Below are positions 6,915 to 15,246 of a DNA stretch of 64,000 nucleotides, in pieces. The notes under the pieces were generated by a model. The model was not told the origin of the DNA. It did not search any database and saw only the letters and a list, made by a program, of their open reading frames with translations. Numbering within the stretch: the stretch's first letter is position 1; the number at the start of each line of letters is the position of its first letter. A program made the position numbers and the translations under genes. Source of the DNA: an uncultured Collinsella sp. (GTDB taxonomy: Bacteria > Actinomycetota > Coriobacteriia > Coriobacteriales > Coriobacteriaceae); contig CAKUHA010000006.1 in the NCBI GenBank assembly GCA_934655755.1, positions 22,783 through 86,782 on the forward strand, given 5' to 3'.

Positions 6915-9900
6915 GACGACCACCTCGATCCAGATCGCGGTGACGGCGAGCATGCATCCATGTCGCGGCAAAGCACAGCAACGAAGCGCCAGCCAGATAC
7001 GTCATAGTCAAGCCAGCCCCGCCCGCCTCGGGAAGCGTGGTCGAATACTTGTTGGTAAAGGTCGGTGGCGTCGGAGAGTCGTTATCGTAGGTGACGGTGA
7101 CATCGAGCTTTCCGTCGCCATTGGCCACGACAACCTTGACCTTGTGCTTGATCGCATCATAGATTATGTGATCCTTGACGTTGTTCTCAGCGTCCTTGGG
7201 GACGACCTCAGAGATGGTGTAAGTGTAGGTGCCGGCTTTGTTGTACTCAACGCTAAAGGAAATGCTACCGTCGGCACCGTTCGTTACAGTCTGGAGCACC
7301 CTACCCTTGTCATCCTTAAGTTCAAACGAGAACTGTCCTTTTTGCAGCGTCGAGCCTTGGAGCAGCTTAGTTGCAGAAATCGTAGCCTGACCGCTATAGG
7401 GCGCATCGTAAACCGTTATGTTGGTACTCGGCGTTGGGCTGTCAATGTCGGCGCCCTTTGCCCTCAGCTCTTCTGCCTTAGCAAGGGCCTTCTGATAGTC
7501 GTCCTCATTGTTGCCTTTGAGCATAATCCACACCGGTTTATCGATAACGTTATAGCCTTCGGGGGCGTGGGTCTCCTCAAGGCAATACAGCGTGTAGGCT
7601 TTCATCCTGTGGTCGGCAGTTCCAAATATCACCGTACCGTTATCACCCGTCGGAGCATCCTTTTCGAACACCGTTTTCACCGCATCGACGCCGTCATTTA
7701 AGGCACGGTCCATATTGACCTCATAGAGCGTAAACGTAGCGCCGGAAAGTTTCTTTGCGATATCGCTCTCATCGACCTTGGTCACCGTAACGCCGTAACC
7801 GTTACCAACAGCCGAACCGGACACCCTTTGAATTTCCCAATTCTTTTCATGCTTCGCATTGCCGTCAAAAACGCCTGTAAGCGAGGCTTTATTAGACAGA
7901 GAGACCGTATCTCCTGCGTTGCCGGCAGGAATAACCTCATACTCAACTTTGAGATACTTCTCATCGGGAACGCGGAGCGTCATCTTTGTACACGCAGCTC
8001 CATTTCCATCCCTGACGGTCTCAGCACTGGTGGTGTATTTGTCCGAACCCAGCAAACTCCAGTCTGCCCCATCGTATTGATACACCTTGACTTTATCCGT
8101 CACCAGCGTGCATTTGGCATCCATGATGTCGACGAGCTCGAGATAGTCGCTGTCACTCTTAAGGTCAACCGCCGATTCATTAACCCTGATGGTGTACTTG
8201 ATGCGGTTACTGTTAGCGACTTGCTCGCCTGTCTTTTTCAGCACGTTGTTCTTGATGGTGACGGTCCCGCTACCGGCCTCAAACTTTTTATCACCCGACT
8301 CAGCATGCGCAGAGTTGGTTAATTTCGTTTCATTTTTGGATGTGTCGAGCGCACCGCGTTTGACTGCCGTCCGATACACCAGCTTGGCATAGCCGGCGTA
8401 GCTTCCGAGCGCCCCGGTGGGAACGGTAAAGGTAACCGTGTCGCCGCCGCACTTCACCCCGTCGTCACCCAGCTTAACGCCATCCGCCACCGTCTCGCTT
8501 TTGTCCCCACCGTAATAGCCTGAGTGCTTTTCGTAGGGATTTTGAAACAAGGAATATGTCGCAGAACCAGGCACATAGGTCATGCCGTCGGGCAGCTTGT
8601 CGACTATCATCAGTGGCTGTTCGTTAAGCCTACCAGCTCCATAGCAGTCGCCCCCGGGAGTCTTCACGCGGTTGGCGTAAACCGTCCAGTCGACAATCCA
8701 CGCGCCCTTTTCGGATGTGCCGTCCACGGCATTCCAGTCAAAGCCCCCGTCCCAGGAGACGGTAGCTTCGTTTTCCGGCTTCTCAACCGAAGGAGTCGCC
8801 TCTCGATTGACGACATACACGACGGCTTCGGTGTATTTGCGTTGAGAGCCAACGCCGTTGACATCAACTGACGCAAAGTTTGAATACCATCCCGGCAATG
8901 CATCGGAATTTGTCTTATAGACAATGGTGGCATTTCCATCCTTTTCGAGGGCTTTCTTCACGTTCTCGGTGATGTTGATATCTAGATTGAAGTTTTTCTT
9001 TGTCCCATACGCCATGGAATCGCTGCCCTGCGTAAAACACCAATCAACCCCCCGCTGCAGCACAGTGTCGCCTATTTTGATGGTCATAGAATTTGAATCA
9101 ACACCGATGTTCTGCGACCATGCCGTCTGGAAGGTATCATTTACCCTCACTGCCTTCGGGTGAATCGCATCAACGATTGTTTTTAGCGCAACGGTAGTCT
9201 CCCATACCGCATTTCCAGTCGTCGAAGCCTCCTCGTCGCTCACAAGTCTCTTTGCAATGAGCGCACCCACTAGTTGCGGCGTAAACTTGCCTTCGGCTGT
9301 TCCCGAAACGCGGCCTTCATGCTCGATAGTCGCATCGTTGTGCACGGTGTCATAGGAGTTCGTATCGTTCATCCTGGTGTGATAAACGATGCAGTAGGTG
9401 GCATACTTATCGTCTAGGTCGTCCCGGAACGTATAGGAAAAGGAACCTTTCGACGAATCAAGGGCACCCTCGCCGATCTTGGCTCCATCCGATTCCGACG
9501 TACCCTTGTAAACCGTGTAACTCCCCGTATACACCTGCTTGTCGTCCAGCTTATCGGTGAACTTGTAGCCACTCATGTCGGCTTTGAGCTCGCCTTGGTT
9601 AAGCGTGACTGTCCATGTGATGTCGGACGGACTGCCCTTGCTCGTCTTCTGAATCATGTCATAGCGAAATTTCTCAGGCCAAGCCTCAGCCTTATGCTCG
9701 ACATCGCTGCTTGCGCCAGTCCAGTCCCACGTTATCGTGTTTTTTGATGCGTCTTGTTCATTGATAAAGTTGCCGTTTTCTACGGAGACGCCACTCTTCA
9801 GCAGCGTTTCATATGTGATCTCGTGTTCGCCGACGGAAAGCTTGTCGAGACTATCGAGAGTTGCAGTTTGATTGGCAATCGTCGGCTGAGGGTCGAGCTT

Positions 9901-10635
9901 TTTGCCATCGAGCGTAAAGCTGTCCTCCACAAATTCGAAGTTATCACCCAGTGTGTCGCTGAGCTTGATATTTGTGGCACACGATTCAACTTTGAGTTTA
10001 ACAGTCCAGGTAACTTTGGATGCCCCGTTGGCATCTTGGAAAAACTTGCCTTCTTTCGTTCCCGTCACATCGCCGTCTTTAGTCATAACGTCGATTCCGG
10101 CCGTTCCAGGAAATTCGATTTTCGTTGTATTGCCGGAGCCAACATCCTGGTTCGACAGCTTGAATGAAAAATCAGCGGCAACATGAATATCGGATGGATT
10201 CAATTTAATCCATGCCCCATCAAAGGTGAATATCAGCTTATTGTTTTCGCATCTCCAGCTACCGGCCTCTTGATTGGAATCATCCGTAAGGCGGCCACTG
10301 GTATTCTCAAATGCCTTAATGCTGTCCGGAAGAGAGTACTCCGCAACGTTTCGCTCCGCACTCGGGCCACGATTTCCCTCGAACCTCGCGCTAAACGAAC
10401 CGTAGAGCGTGTCGGTCGAAAGCACGGCAGTATTACCTAAAGGCGTTTTACGATCCTTATCGGTAAACAGCCCAACCGTAACGTCCGCCGTATTCCCATC
10501 GATCACAATCGGCGTTGGCGTTGCCGCATCCTCGGCGCGCACGGGGGCTGCGCCGTGAAAAACTGCGGCGGTGAGGCTAATCAAAATGAAAACCAGGGCC
10601 GCCATACCCAGCGACCGTGAGCAGTGTGCGTTCAT
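6907..10635 (-). CDS. Large sortase-anchored pilus tip adhesin
   Basis: 1242 residues with a signal peptide ending near APVRAED. The long N-terminal and middle part is built of repeated beta-rich isopeptide domains like those of collagen-binding and fibrinogen-binding adhesins, with repeated ITWTVTL and VTWTVKL type strands. Near the C-terminus are a Cna-B domain with E-box LYCLEETHAPEGY, then a pilin isopeptide domain of the FctA/Spy0128 kind (TYTYTISEV, ending in PTFTNKY). The sorting motif is LPEAG at about 1201-1205, then a membrane helix and an Arg-rich tail. First gene of the operon and by far the longest, as usual for tip proteins. Ligand unknown. No sortase gene follows in the window. 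Confidence 0.85.
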   Translation of the reverse strand: MNAHCSRSLGMAALVFILISLTAAVFHGAAPVRAEDAATPTPIVIDGNTADVTVGLFTDKDRKTPLGNTAVLSTDTLYGSFSARFEGNRGPSAERNVAEYSLPDSIKAFENTSGRLTDDSNQEAGSWRCENNKLIFTFDGAWIKLNPSDIHVAADFSFKLSNQDVGSGNTTKIEFPGTAGIDVMTKDGDVTGTKEGKFFQDANGASKVTWTVKLKVESCATNIKLSDTLGDNFEFVEDSFTLDGKKLDPQPTIANQTATLDSLDKLSVGEHEITYETLLKSGVSVENGNFINEQDASKNTITWDWTGASSDVEHKAEAWPEKFRYDMIQKTSKGSPSDITWTVTLNQGELKADMSGYKFTDKLDDKQVYTGSYTVYKGTSESDGAKIGEGALDSSKGSFSYTFRDDLDDKYATYCIVYHTRMNDTNSYDTVHNDATIEHEGRVSGTAEGKFTPQLVGALIAKRLVSDEEASTTGNAVWETTVALKTIVDAIHPKAVRVNDTFQTAWSQNIGVDSNSMTIKIGDTVLQRGVDWCFTQGSDSMAYGTKKNFNLDINITENVKKALEKDGNATIVYKTNSDALPGWYSNFASVDVNGVGSQRKYTEAVVYVVNREATPSVEKPENEATVSWDGGFDWNAVDGTSEKGAWIVDWTVYANRVKTPGGDCYGAGRLNEQPLMIVDKLPDGMTYVPGSATYSLFQNPYEKHSGYYGGDKSETVADGVKLGDDGVKCGGDTVTFTVPTGALGSYAGYAKLVYRTAVKRGALDTSKNETKLTNSAHAESGDKKFEAGSGTVTIKNNVLKKTGEQVANSNRIKYTIRVNESAVDLKSDSDYLELVDIMDAKCTLVTDKVKVYQYDGADWSLLGSDKYTTSAETVRDGNGAACTKMTLRVPDEKYLKVEYEVIPAGNAGDTVSLSNKASLTGVFDGNAKHEKNWEIQRVSGSAVGNGYGVTVTKVDESDIAKKLSGATFTLYEVNMDRALNDGVDAVKTVFEKDAPTGDNGTVIFGTADHRMKAYTLYCLEETHAPEGYNVIDKPVWIMLKGNNEDDYQKALAKAEELRAKGADIDSPTPSTNITVYDAPYSGQATISATKLLQGSTLQKGQFSFELKDDKGRVLQTVTNGADGSISFSVEYNKAGTYTYTISEVVPKDAENNVKDHIIYDAIKHKVKVVVANGDGKLDVTVTYDNDSPTPPTFTNKYSTTLPEAGGAGLTMTYLAGASLLCFAATWMHARRHRDLDRGGRHE

Positions 10636-10800
10636 AGTTGTCCCCTAATTCCTACAACACAGTGTGGAATACGGCGAATCGTCGAATCGAACACAAACCC
10701 CAACATCAACAAGAACCTACCTAGCGCATTGCAAGAACCCATTGGGAGGCAACTTCTAAGACGGTTCGTCTATGCCACAATGCATAAAATACAATATAGA

Positions 10801-10864
10801 TACCAGTCATGTAAACCGCAGGTAAAGAGGTCTTTTAATTTAATACCAGTTGATATTTACCAGT
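10801..10864 (-). promoter_or_regulatory. Three TACCAGT repeats upstream of the pilus operon
   Basis: TACCAGT occurs at 10801, 10844 and 10858 in an AT-rich leader about 170-230 bases before the tip gene. Two copies continue as TACCAGTT. The stretch 10636-10969 holds no gene. The repeats could bind a regulator of pilus expression, and the AT-rich surroundings suit a promoter. Confidence 0.35.
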
Positions 10865-10969
10865 TAACAGTTTTGTATCAAATCGGTCATATTTCGATGA
10901 TTCCTGTATATGTTTAAACAACCTAGCTATGAACGGAAAGATCTCGAGAAGGACCACCGTCTCCGCTGT

Positions 10970-10998
10970 GGTGCAAACCAACCTGTCCCCCTTGCACC
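10970..10998. repeat. Palindrome right of the pilus locus
   Basis: GGTGCAAA and TTGCACC enclose ACCTGTCCCC. Read on the minus strand it matches the palindrome at 3309-3337 in 25 of 29 positions, so the two copies flank the three pilin genes in inverted orientation. Confidence 0.6.
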
Positions 10999-11030
10999 AA
11001 AAAAGGCGCCGACCATTGCGGTCGACGCCC
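10999..11030 (-). terminator. Terminator of typA
   Basis: On the minus strand the arms GGCGTCGACC and GGTCGGCGCC are followed by TTTTTT, 31 bases after the typA stop codon. Confidence 0.85.
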
Positions 11031-11060
11031 TTTCTTATTGGCGACTATAAACCCCAGCGC

Positions 11061-12899
11061 TTATTTGTTGATCTGGCCGGCGCGAACGGCAGCCTTCTTA
11101 CGGTCGGTGGCGTTGAGCAGACGCTTGCGCAGGCGAATGTTCTTGGGAGTGATCTCGACCAGCTCGTCGTCGGCGATGTACTCCAGCGCCTCCTCCAGCG
11201 AGAAGGTGCGGGGCGGCACCAGCTGCACGGAGATATCAGAGGTCGAGGAACGCTGGTTGCCCAGGTTCTTGGTACGGGCGATGTTGACGACCATGTCGCC
11301 GGCCTTGCTGCGCTCGCCCACAATCATGCCCTCGTAGCACTCGGTGCCCGGCTCAACAAACAGCTGGCCGCGCTCCTGCAGCGTGCCCAGAGCGTAGGCA
11401 ACGGCCTTCTCGGTGGTCATGGAGATCATGGCGCCGTTCTGACGGTTGCCGATCTCGCCGGCGTAGGGGCCGTACTCCAGGAAGGTGTGGTAGAACACGC
11501 CCTCGCCGTGGGTGACGTTCATGATGCGGTTCTTAAGACCCATGATGCCGCGCGTCGGGATCTTGAACTCAAGGTGGGTCACAATACCCGAGGTGTCCAT
11601 GCTCGTCATGATGCCGCCGGAGGTACCGAAGACCTCGACGACCTTGCCCGAGTACTCGTCCGGGCACTCGACGACGGCCTGCTCGACGGGCTCCATCTTG
11701 TTGCCGTTCTCGTCCTTCTTAAACAGAACGCGGGGACGGCCGACCTGGAACTCAAAGCCCTCGCGGCGCATGGACTCCATCAGGACGGACAGGTGCAGAA
11801 TGCCGCGGCCCGAGACCTCGACGCCGCTCTTGTCCTCGAGCTCCTCGATCTTCATGGTCACGTTGTTCTCGGCCTCGTTGAACAGGCGCTCCTTGAGCTG
11901 ACGGGCACCCACGATGTCGCCATCGCGGCCGACGAGCGGGGAGGTCGAGGCCTCAAAGACGATGGACAGGGTCGGCGGGTCGATCTCGATGGGCTCGAGC
12001 TCGACGGGGTTCTCGGGATCGGTGTAGACATCGCCAATATCGGTGCGGTCGATACCCACGACGGCGGCAATGTCGCCGGCGCCGACTTCCTGGCACTCGG
12101 TGCGGCCCAGGTAGTCGAAGGTAAAGAGCTGCTTGACGGTAGCGGTGGCGCTGGAGCCGTCGTTCTTCACGACCAGGATCTGGTCACCCTGGTGGATGGT
12201 GCCGGAGTACACGCGGCCGATGCCGATGCGGCCGACAAAGTTGGAGTGGTCGATGGTCACGCACTGCATGGCCAGCGGGGCGTTCTCGTCAACCTCGGGC
12301 GCGGGCATGTCGTCGATGATCATGTCGAGCAGCGGGTACATGTCCATGTTGCCGTCCTCGGGATCGAGGCGGGCAAAACCGTTCATGGCGCTGGCGTAGA
12401 CGACGTGCTCCATGGCGAACTCAAGCTGGTCGTCGGTAGCACCCAGGTCGGCCATGAGGTCGAGGCAGTCGTTGTATGCCTTCTCGGGGTTGGCGCCCGG
12501 ACGGTCGATCTTGTTGATGACGATCATGATCTTGAGGCCGGTGTCGATAGCGTGACGCAGCACGAAGCGGGTCTGGGGCATGGGACCCTCAAAAGCGTCG
12601 ACCAGCAGCAGGGCGCCGTCGGCCATACGCAGCACGCGCTCGACCTCGCCGCCAAAGTCGGCGTGGCCCGGGGTGTCGATGACGTTGATCTTAACGTCCT
12701 TGTACTCGATAGAGATGTTCTTGGCGAGAATCGTGATGCCGCGCTCGCGCTCCTGGTCGTTAGAGTCCAGGACGCGGTCCTCGACCTGCTGGTTGGCACG
12801 GAAGGCGTCCGTGGCACGCAGGAGCTTGTCGACCATCGTCGTCTTGCCGTGGTCGACGTGAGCGATGATGGCGATGTTCCTCAGATTGTCTACGCGCAT
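11061..12899 (-). CDS. typA: Ribosome-associated GTPase TypA/BipA
   Basis: 612 residues, the usual family length. It shows the translational GTPase motifs in order: P-loop AHVDHGKT near residue 13, the switch region with RERGITI, DTPGH near 75, and NKID near 128. Then come the EF-G-like domains and the BipA-specific C-terminal part. TypA binds the 70S ribosome and helps assembly of the 50S subunit under stress or low temperature. It may be the last gene of a minus-strand group with the three genes upstream, although a 117-bp gap allows a separate promoter. Confidence 0.97.
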   Translation of the reverse strand: MRVDNLRNIAIIAHVDHGKTTMVDKLLRATDAFRANQQVEDRVLDSNDQERERGITILAKNISIEYKDVKINVIDTPGHADFGGEVERVLRMADGALLLVDAFEGPMPQTRFVLRHAIDTGLKIMIVINKIDRPGANPEKAYNDCLDLMADLGATDDQLEFAMEHVVYASAMNGFARLDPEDGNMDMYPLLDMIIDDMPAPEVDENAPLAMQCVTIDHSNFVGRIGIGRVYSGTIHQGDQILVVKNDGSSATATVKQLFTFDYLGRTECQEVGAGDIAAVVGIDRTDIGDVYTDPENPVELEPIEIDPPTLSIVFEASTSPLVGRDGDIVGARQLKERLFNEAENNVTMKIEELEDKSGVEVSGRGILHLSVLMESMRREGFEFQVGRPRVLFKKDENGNKMEPVEQAVVECPDEYSGKVVEVFGTSGGIMTSMDTSGIVTHLEFKIPTRGIMGLKNRIMNVTHGEGVFYHTFLEYGPYAGEIGNRQNGAMISMTTEKAVAYALGTLQERGQLFVEPGTECYEGMIVGERSKAGDMVVNIARTKNLGNQRSSTSDISVQLVPPRTFSLEEALEYIADDELVEITPKNIRLRKRLLNATDRKKAAVRAGQINK

Positions 12900-13016
12900 G
12901 TAGTTCCCCTATCTTCTATCCATATACAAACGGCACGCGTATGCGGCCCGCCCGGCGATATAACGCTCGGCGGGAATATTGAGCCTTTTACCGAAAACTC
13001 GTTTATTTTAGCGATT

Positions 13017-13466
13017 TTAGATAAGAGGGGTTTCCTCACCTGCAGGTTCAGGGTCGCTCCACATAAAACCATCGCCGGCGCCCATGCCCTCATACAGCAC
13101 ATATGCCGAAAAGCCGCTCTCGAGCGTGGTCTCGAAGAAGCTCACGAGCAGGGCATCGTGATAGCCGCCGTCAATTTCGACGCAGCCGGTATAGCCGATG
13201 GCATAGCGAACGATACGGCCCAGGCCCTCGTCCTTAAGGCCCATCTTATGCTCAGAGATAAAGTTGGTGGCAGCCTCGAGGCACGCCTCTTCGCCATCCT
13301 CGTCGAGCGCCGCCAGATAGCGGTTGGAAGCAGCGTCCTCAATTGCCACGACCACGCCCGGGTTCTCGCCCGCGGCCAGGTCGTCCAAGAAGGCGCCAAT
13401 CAGATCGCACACCATGGCGTCGAGCTCGGCGGAGACGTTACCGGCGTCCTGCATATCCTGTGCCAT
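13017..13466 (-). CDS. Unknown acidic protein
   Basis: 149 residues, strongly acidic, no signal peptide and no membrane helix. The N-terminal part (AELDAMVCDLIGAFLDD) looks helical, and the middle has alternating strands. I do not recognise the family. It is 30 bp downstream of a small membrane protein and upstream of typA, on the same strand, so it probably belongs to the same operon. Codon use resembles its neighbours, which supports a real gene. Confidence 0.6.
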   Translation of the reverse strand: MAQDMQDAGNVSAELDAMVCDLIGAFLDDLAAGENPGVVVAIEDAASNRYLAALDEDGEEACLEAATNFISEHKMGLKDEGLGRIVRYAIGYTGCVEIDGGYHDALLVSFFETTLESGFSAYVLYEGMGAGDGFMWSDPEPAGEETPLI

Positions 13467-13496
13467 CTTTAGACCTTCCCATCGAGTCCGGCGTCG

Positions 13497-13883
13497 TTAC
13501 AGTTCTTGTGCCTCGGCGGCGATCTTGGCGGCAGCGTCGCGGGCGCGCATCATGTCCGCCGCGCGCTTGTCGAGCACCTTGATCTGGCTGGTCAGCATTA
13601 CCGCATCGACCACGCCCCAGATCACCAGGCCCGTGGAGATCGAAAACCCAAGCGCACCAACTGTACCACGAAGGCGCGAACAGATTGCCGCGACAAGGGC
13701 GGAGATGACAACCATCTTGATAAACGAGCCGCGGCGCTCACGTAATGTGCGGGCCTGTGTCACATAGGCGATGCGAGCCGCCTCGGATGCCTCCGAGCGC
13801 ATCTGTGCTTCGCGCGCGATGGCGGCAGCTTCGGCCGATACGCGGGTGCCCATCAGCAACCGCCCCGCTCGCTTGCCAGACAT
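13497..13883 (-). CDS. Small membrane protein of unknown function
   Basis: 128 residues. An Ala/Arg-rich, probably coiled N-terminus (residues 15-52) is followed by two membrane helices (about 55-72 and 78-98, GFSISTGLVIWGVVDAVML) and a charged Ala-rich tail. It starts immediately after the stop codon of the bifunctional nuclease gene. No family is recognised. Confidence 0.6.
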   Translation of the reverse strand: MSGKRAGRLLMGTRVSAEAAAIAREAQMRSEASEAARIAYVTQARTLRERRGSFIKMVVISALVAAICSRLRGTVGALGFSISTGLVIWGVVDAVMLTSQIKVLDKRAADMMRARDAAAKIAAEAQEL

Positions 13884-14384
13884 TTAGAAATCATCGGGGG
13901 AGAGCGTATGGACGAACTCGTCGAACTTCTCGAACTCCTGCTCGTCGTCGACTTCCTCGGCGTGGGTAGAAACGGTGCCCAGACGATTCATGATATCGTC
14001 CTCCACAAACATGGGGGCATTGCTGCGCACGGCGAGGGCAATGGCGTCGCTGGGGCGAGCGTCAATCTTGCGCTCGCCACCATCGGCCAGCACGACAATC
14101 GTCGCGTAGAACACCGGCGGCTCGGCGCGCACGATCTCGATGCGCTCGAGCTTGGCACCCAGGGCGTCGACGGTATCGAGCAACAGGTCATGAGTGATCG
14201 GGCGCTCGGCGCGGCCGCTGTCGATGCCGCGGCTGATGGCCGCGGCCTCAAACGATCCGGTCTGAATGGAAAGCGAGCGCAGCGGCGCCGTCGAATCCGA
14301 CTTGCTGCAGCGCTCGCGGAGCACGATAAGCGACGGCACGGGACCGGCGGCCATGACGATGGTCTCTATGTCGACACGAACCAT
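13884..14384 (-). CDS. Bifunctional nuclease family protein (DUF151)
   Basis: 166 residues from the ATG at 14384, which has GGAGG six bases upstream; an earlier start at 14432 lacks one. The core fits the bifunctional nuclease domain: the strand VFYATIVV, then the family hallmark DARPSDAIALAVR near residue 103, then a helix with APMFVEDDIM. The family includes proteins with DNase and RNase activity and is common next to housekeeping genes in actinobacteria and thermophiles. The C-terminus is very acidic. It is the first gene of the group that runs to typA. Confidence 0.85.
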   Translation of the reverse strand: MVRVDIETIVMAAGPVPSLIVLRERCSKSDSTAPLRSLSIQTGSFEAAAISRGIDSGRAERPITHDLLLDTVDALGAKLERIEIVRAEPPVFYATIVVLADGGERKIDARPSDAIALAVRSNAPMFVEDDIMNRLGTVSTHAEEVDDEQEFEKFDEFVHTLSPDDF

Positions 14385-14483
14385 GGAACACCTCCGGTAC
14401 GTAGCGGTTAACGCGCGGCGGGGTCGCCGCATTGAATAGCTATACTACCCAATCTTTCGCCCAGCACACAAAATCAAACGAGT

Positions 14484-14581
14484 TAATTTGGGACGGGGCT
14501 CTTTTAGCTACTTTGCTGTCGGCCCAGCTGGTTCACGGCGGCGTGAGGGCAAAGTAGCTAAAATAGCCCCGTCCCAAATTA
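14484..14581. repeat. Long perfect-type inverted repeat
   Basis: Arms of 33 bases (14484-14516 and 14549-14581) are complementary with a single mismatch. They contain TTTGGGACGGGGCT and AGCTACTTTGC. The loop is 32 bases. There is no T-run at either end. It lies between a tRNA group and the bifunctional nuclease gene, in the 210 bases without a coding region. Confidence 0.75.
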
Positions 14582-14591
14582 GCTACTCTCT

Positions 14592-14629
14592 CGGGAAAAG
14601 AAAAAGCCCCGAGGCAATGCCCCGAGGCT
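14592..14629 (-). terminator. Terminator of the tRNA-Ala/Ile unit
   Basis: On the minus strand AGCCTCGGGG pairs with CCTCGGGGCT (two G-U pairs) and is followed by TTTTCTTTT. Confidence 0.75.
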
Positions 14630-14643
14630 CTTCACATTTTTGA

Positions 14644-14720
14644 TGGTGGACCTGACAAGATTCGAACTTGTGACCTCCCGGTTATCAGCCGGACGCTCTA
14701 ACCAACTGAGCTACAGGTCC
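14644..14720 (-). tRNA. tRNA-Ile, anticodon GAT (copy 1)
   Basis: The acceptor GGACCTG/CAGGTCC, D arm with TAGCTCAGTTGG, anticodon loop CTGATAA (GAT), T arm and encoded CCA are present. It is identical over its visible length to the copy at 14868-14944. Confidence 0.97.
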
Positions 14721-14724
14721 ATCA

Positions 14725-14800
14725 TGGTGGAGGTTAGGGGGATCGAACCCCTGACCTCAGGCTTGCAAAGCCCGCGCTCTCCCAGCTGAGCTAAACCCCC
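14725..14800 (-). tRNA. tRNA-Ala, anticodon TGC
   Basis: The acceptor GGGGGTT pairs with AACCTCC (one G-U pair), the anticodon loop TTTGCAA gives TGC, and the T arm and an encoded CCA are present. It is four bases from tRNA-Ile copy 1, so the two are co-transcribed. This Ile-Ala pairing is common inside rRNA operons, but no rRNA is present here. Confidence 0.97.
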
Positions 14801-14811
14801 ACGGAGACAGT

Positions 14812-14856
14812 AATAAACACCCCAGCGGCGACTCGGCTCTCGCTGGGGTGTTTATT
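14812..14856 (-). terminator. Terminator between tRNA-Ile copy 2 and tRNA-Ala
   Basis: The arms AATAAACACCCCAGCG and CGCTGGGGTGTTTATT form a 16-bp stem with a 13-base loop. The stem is AT-rich at its base, as in many actinobacterial terminators. Confidence 0.7.
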
Positions 14857-14867
14857 GCGAAAGAAAG

Positions 14868-14944
14868 TGGTGGACCTGACAAGATTCGAACTTGTGACCT
14901 CCCGGTTATCAGCCGGACGCTCTAACCAACTGAGCTACAGGTCC
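14868..14944 (-). tRNA. tRNA-Ile, anticodon GAT (copy 2)
   Basis: Same sequence as copy 1 at 14644-14720, including the anticodon GAT and encoded CCA. It has its own promoter at 14959-14988 and a strong hairpin after it. Confidence 0.97.
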
Positions 14945-14958
14945 ATCGCGCAAGGGAT

Positions 14959-14988
14959 ATATTAGACGAGTCGTTACGCGCGCGTCAA
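14959..14988 (-). promoter_or_regulatory. Promoter of tRNA-Ile copy 2
   Basis: On the minus strand TTGACG and TAATAT are 18 bases apart, ending 14 bases before the tRNA. Confidence 0.65.
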
Positions 14989-14990
14989 CA

Positions 14991-15180
14991 ACTTTTTTGA
15001 AAATCTTTGAGGGGGTGTTCGCCCCGGCCGCACGACGGCATGTGAAGTCGCCTGCTCGGACAGTCCTGACTCGCACGGAGAGCACATTAAGCGCTCTCCG
15101 GCTCGTGCGGAACTCGCGATCGACTTCACATGCCGCCGTGCGGCCGGGGCGAACGCGGGTCCCAAAGGTTTTCAAAAAAG
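14991..15180. repeat. Very large inverted repeat between the tRNA group and gyrA
   Basis: Arms of about 60 bases (14991-15050 and 15121-15180) are complementary with few mismatches; the inner 33 bases, starting TTCGCCCCGGCC, differ at one position. The 70-base centre contains a further hairpin with GAGAGC/GCTCTC. The right arm ends in the T-run of the gyrA terminator, and the left arm has a copy of that T-run. Reading frames across the arms encode mirror-like nonsense and are not genes. Confidence 0.8.
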
Positions 15181-15206
15181 CGGTCGGCGCGCAGTGCGCC
15201 GACCGC
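15174..15206 (-). terminator. Terminator of gyrA
   Basis: On the minus strand GCGGTCGGCGC and GCGCCGACCGC form an 11-bp stem followed by TTTTTT, 41 bases after the gyrA stop codon. Confidence 0.9.
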
Positions 15207-15246
15207 CGATATATGGGGTCTGATGTTTTTGATCAGAGAGGGCTAC

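Noticed and set aside
10929..13472. 847-residue plus-strand open frame
   Set aside because: It lies antisense to typA and the genes upstream of it. The translation is a shadow rich in Leu, Val, Asp and His with no domain, as GC-rich coding DNA often gives on the opposite strand.
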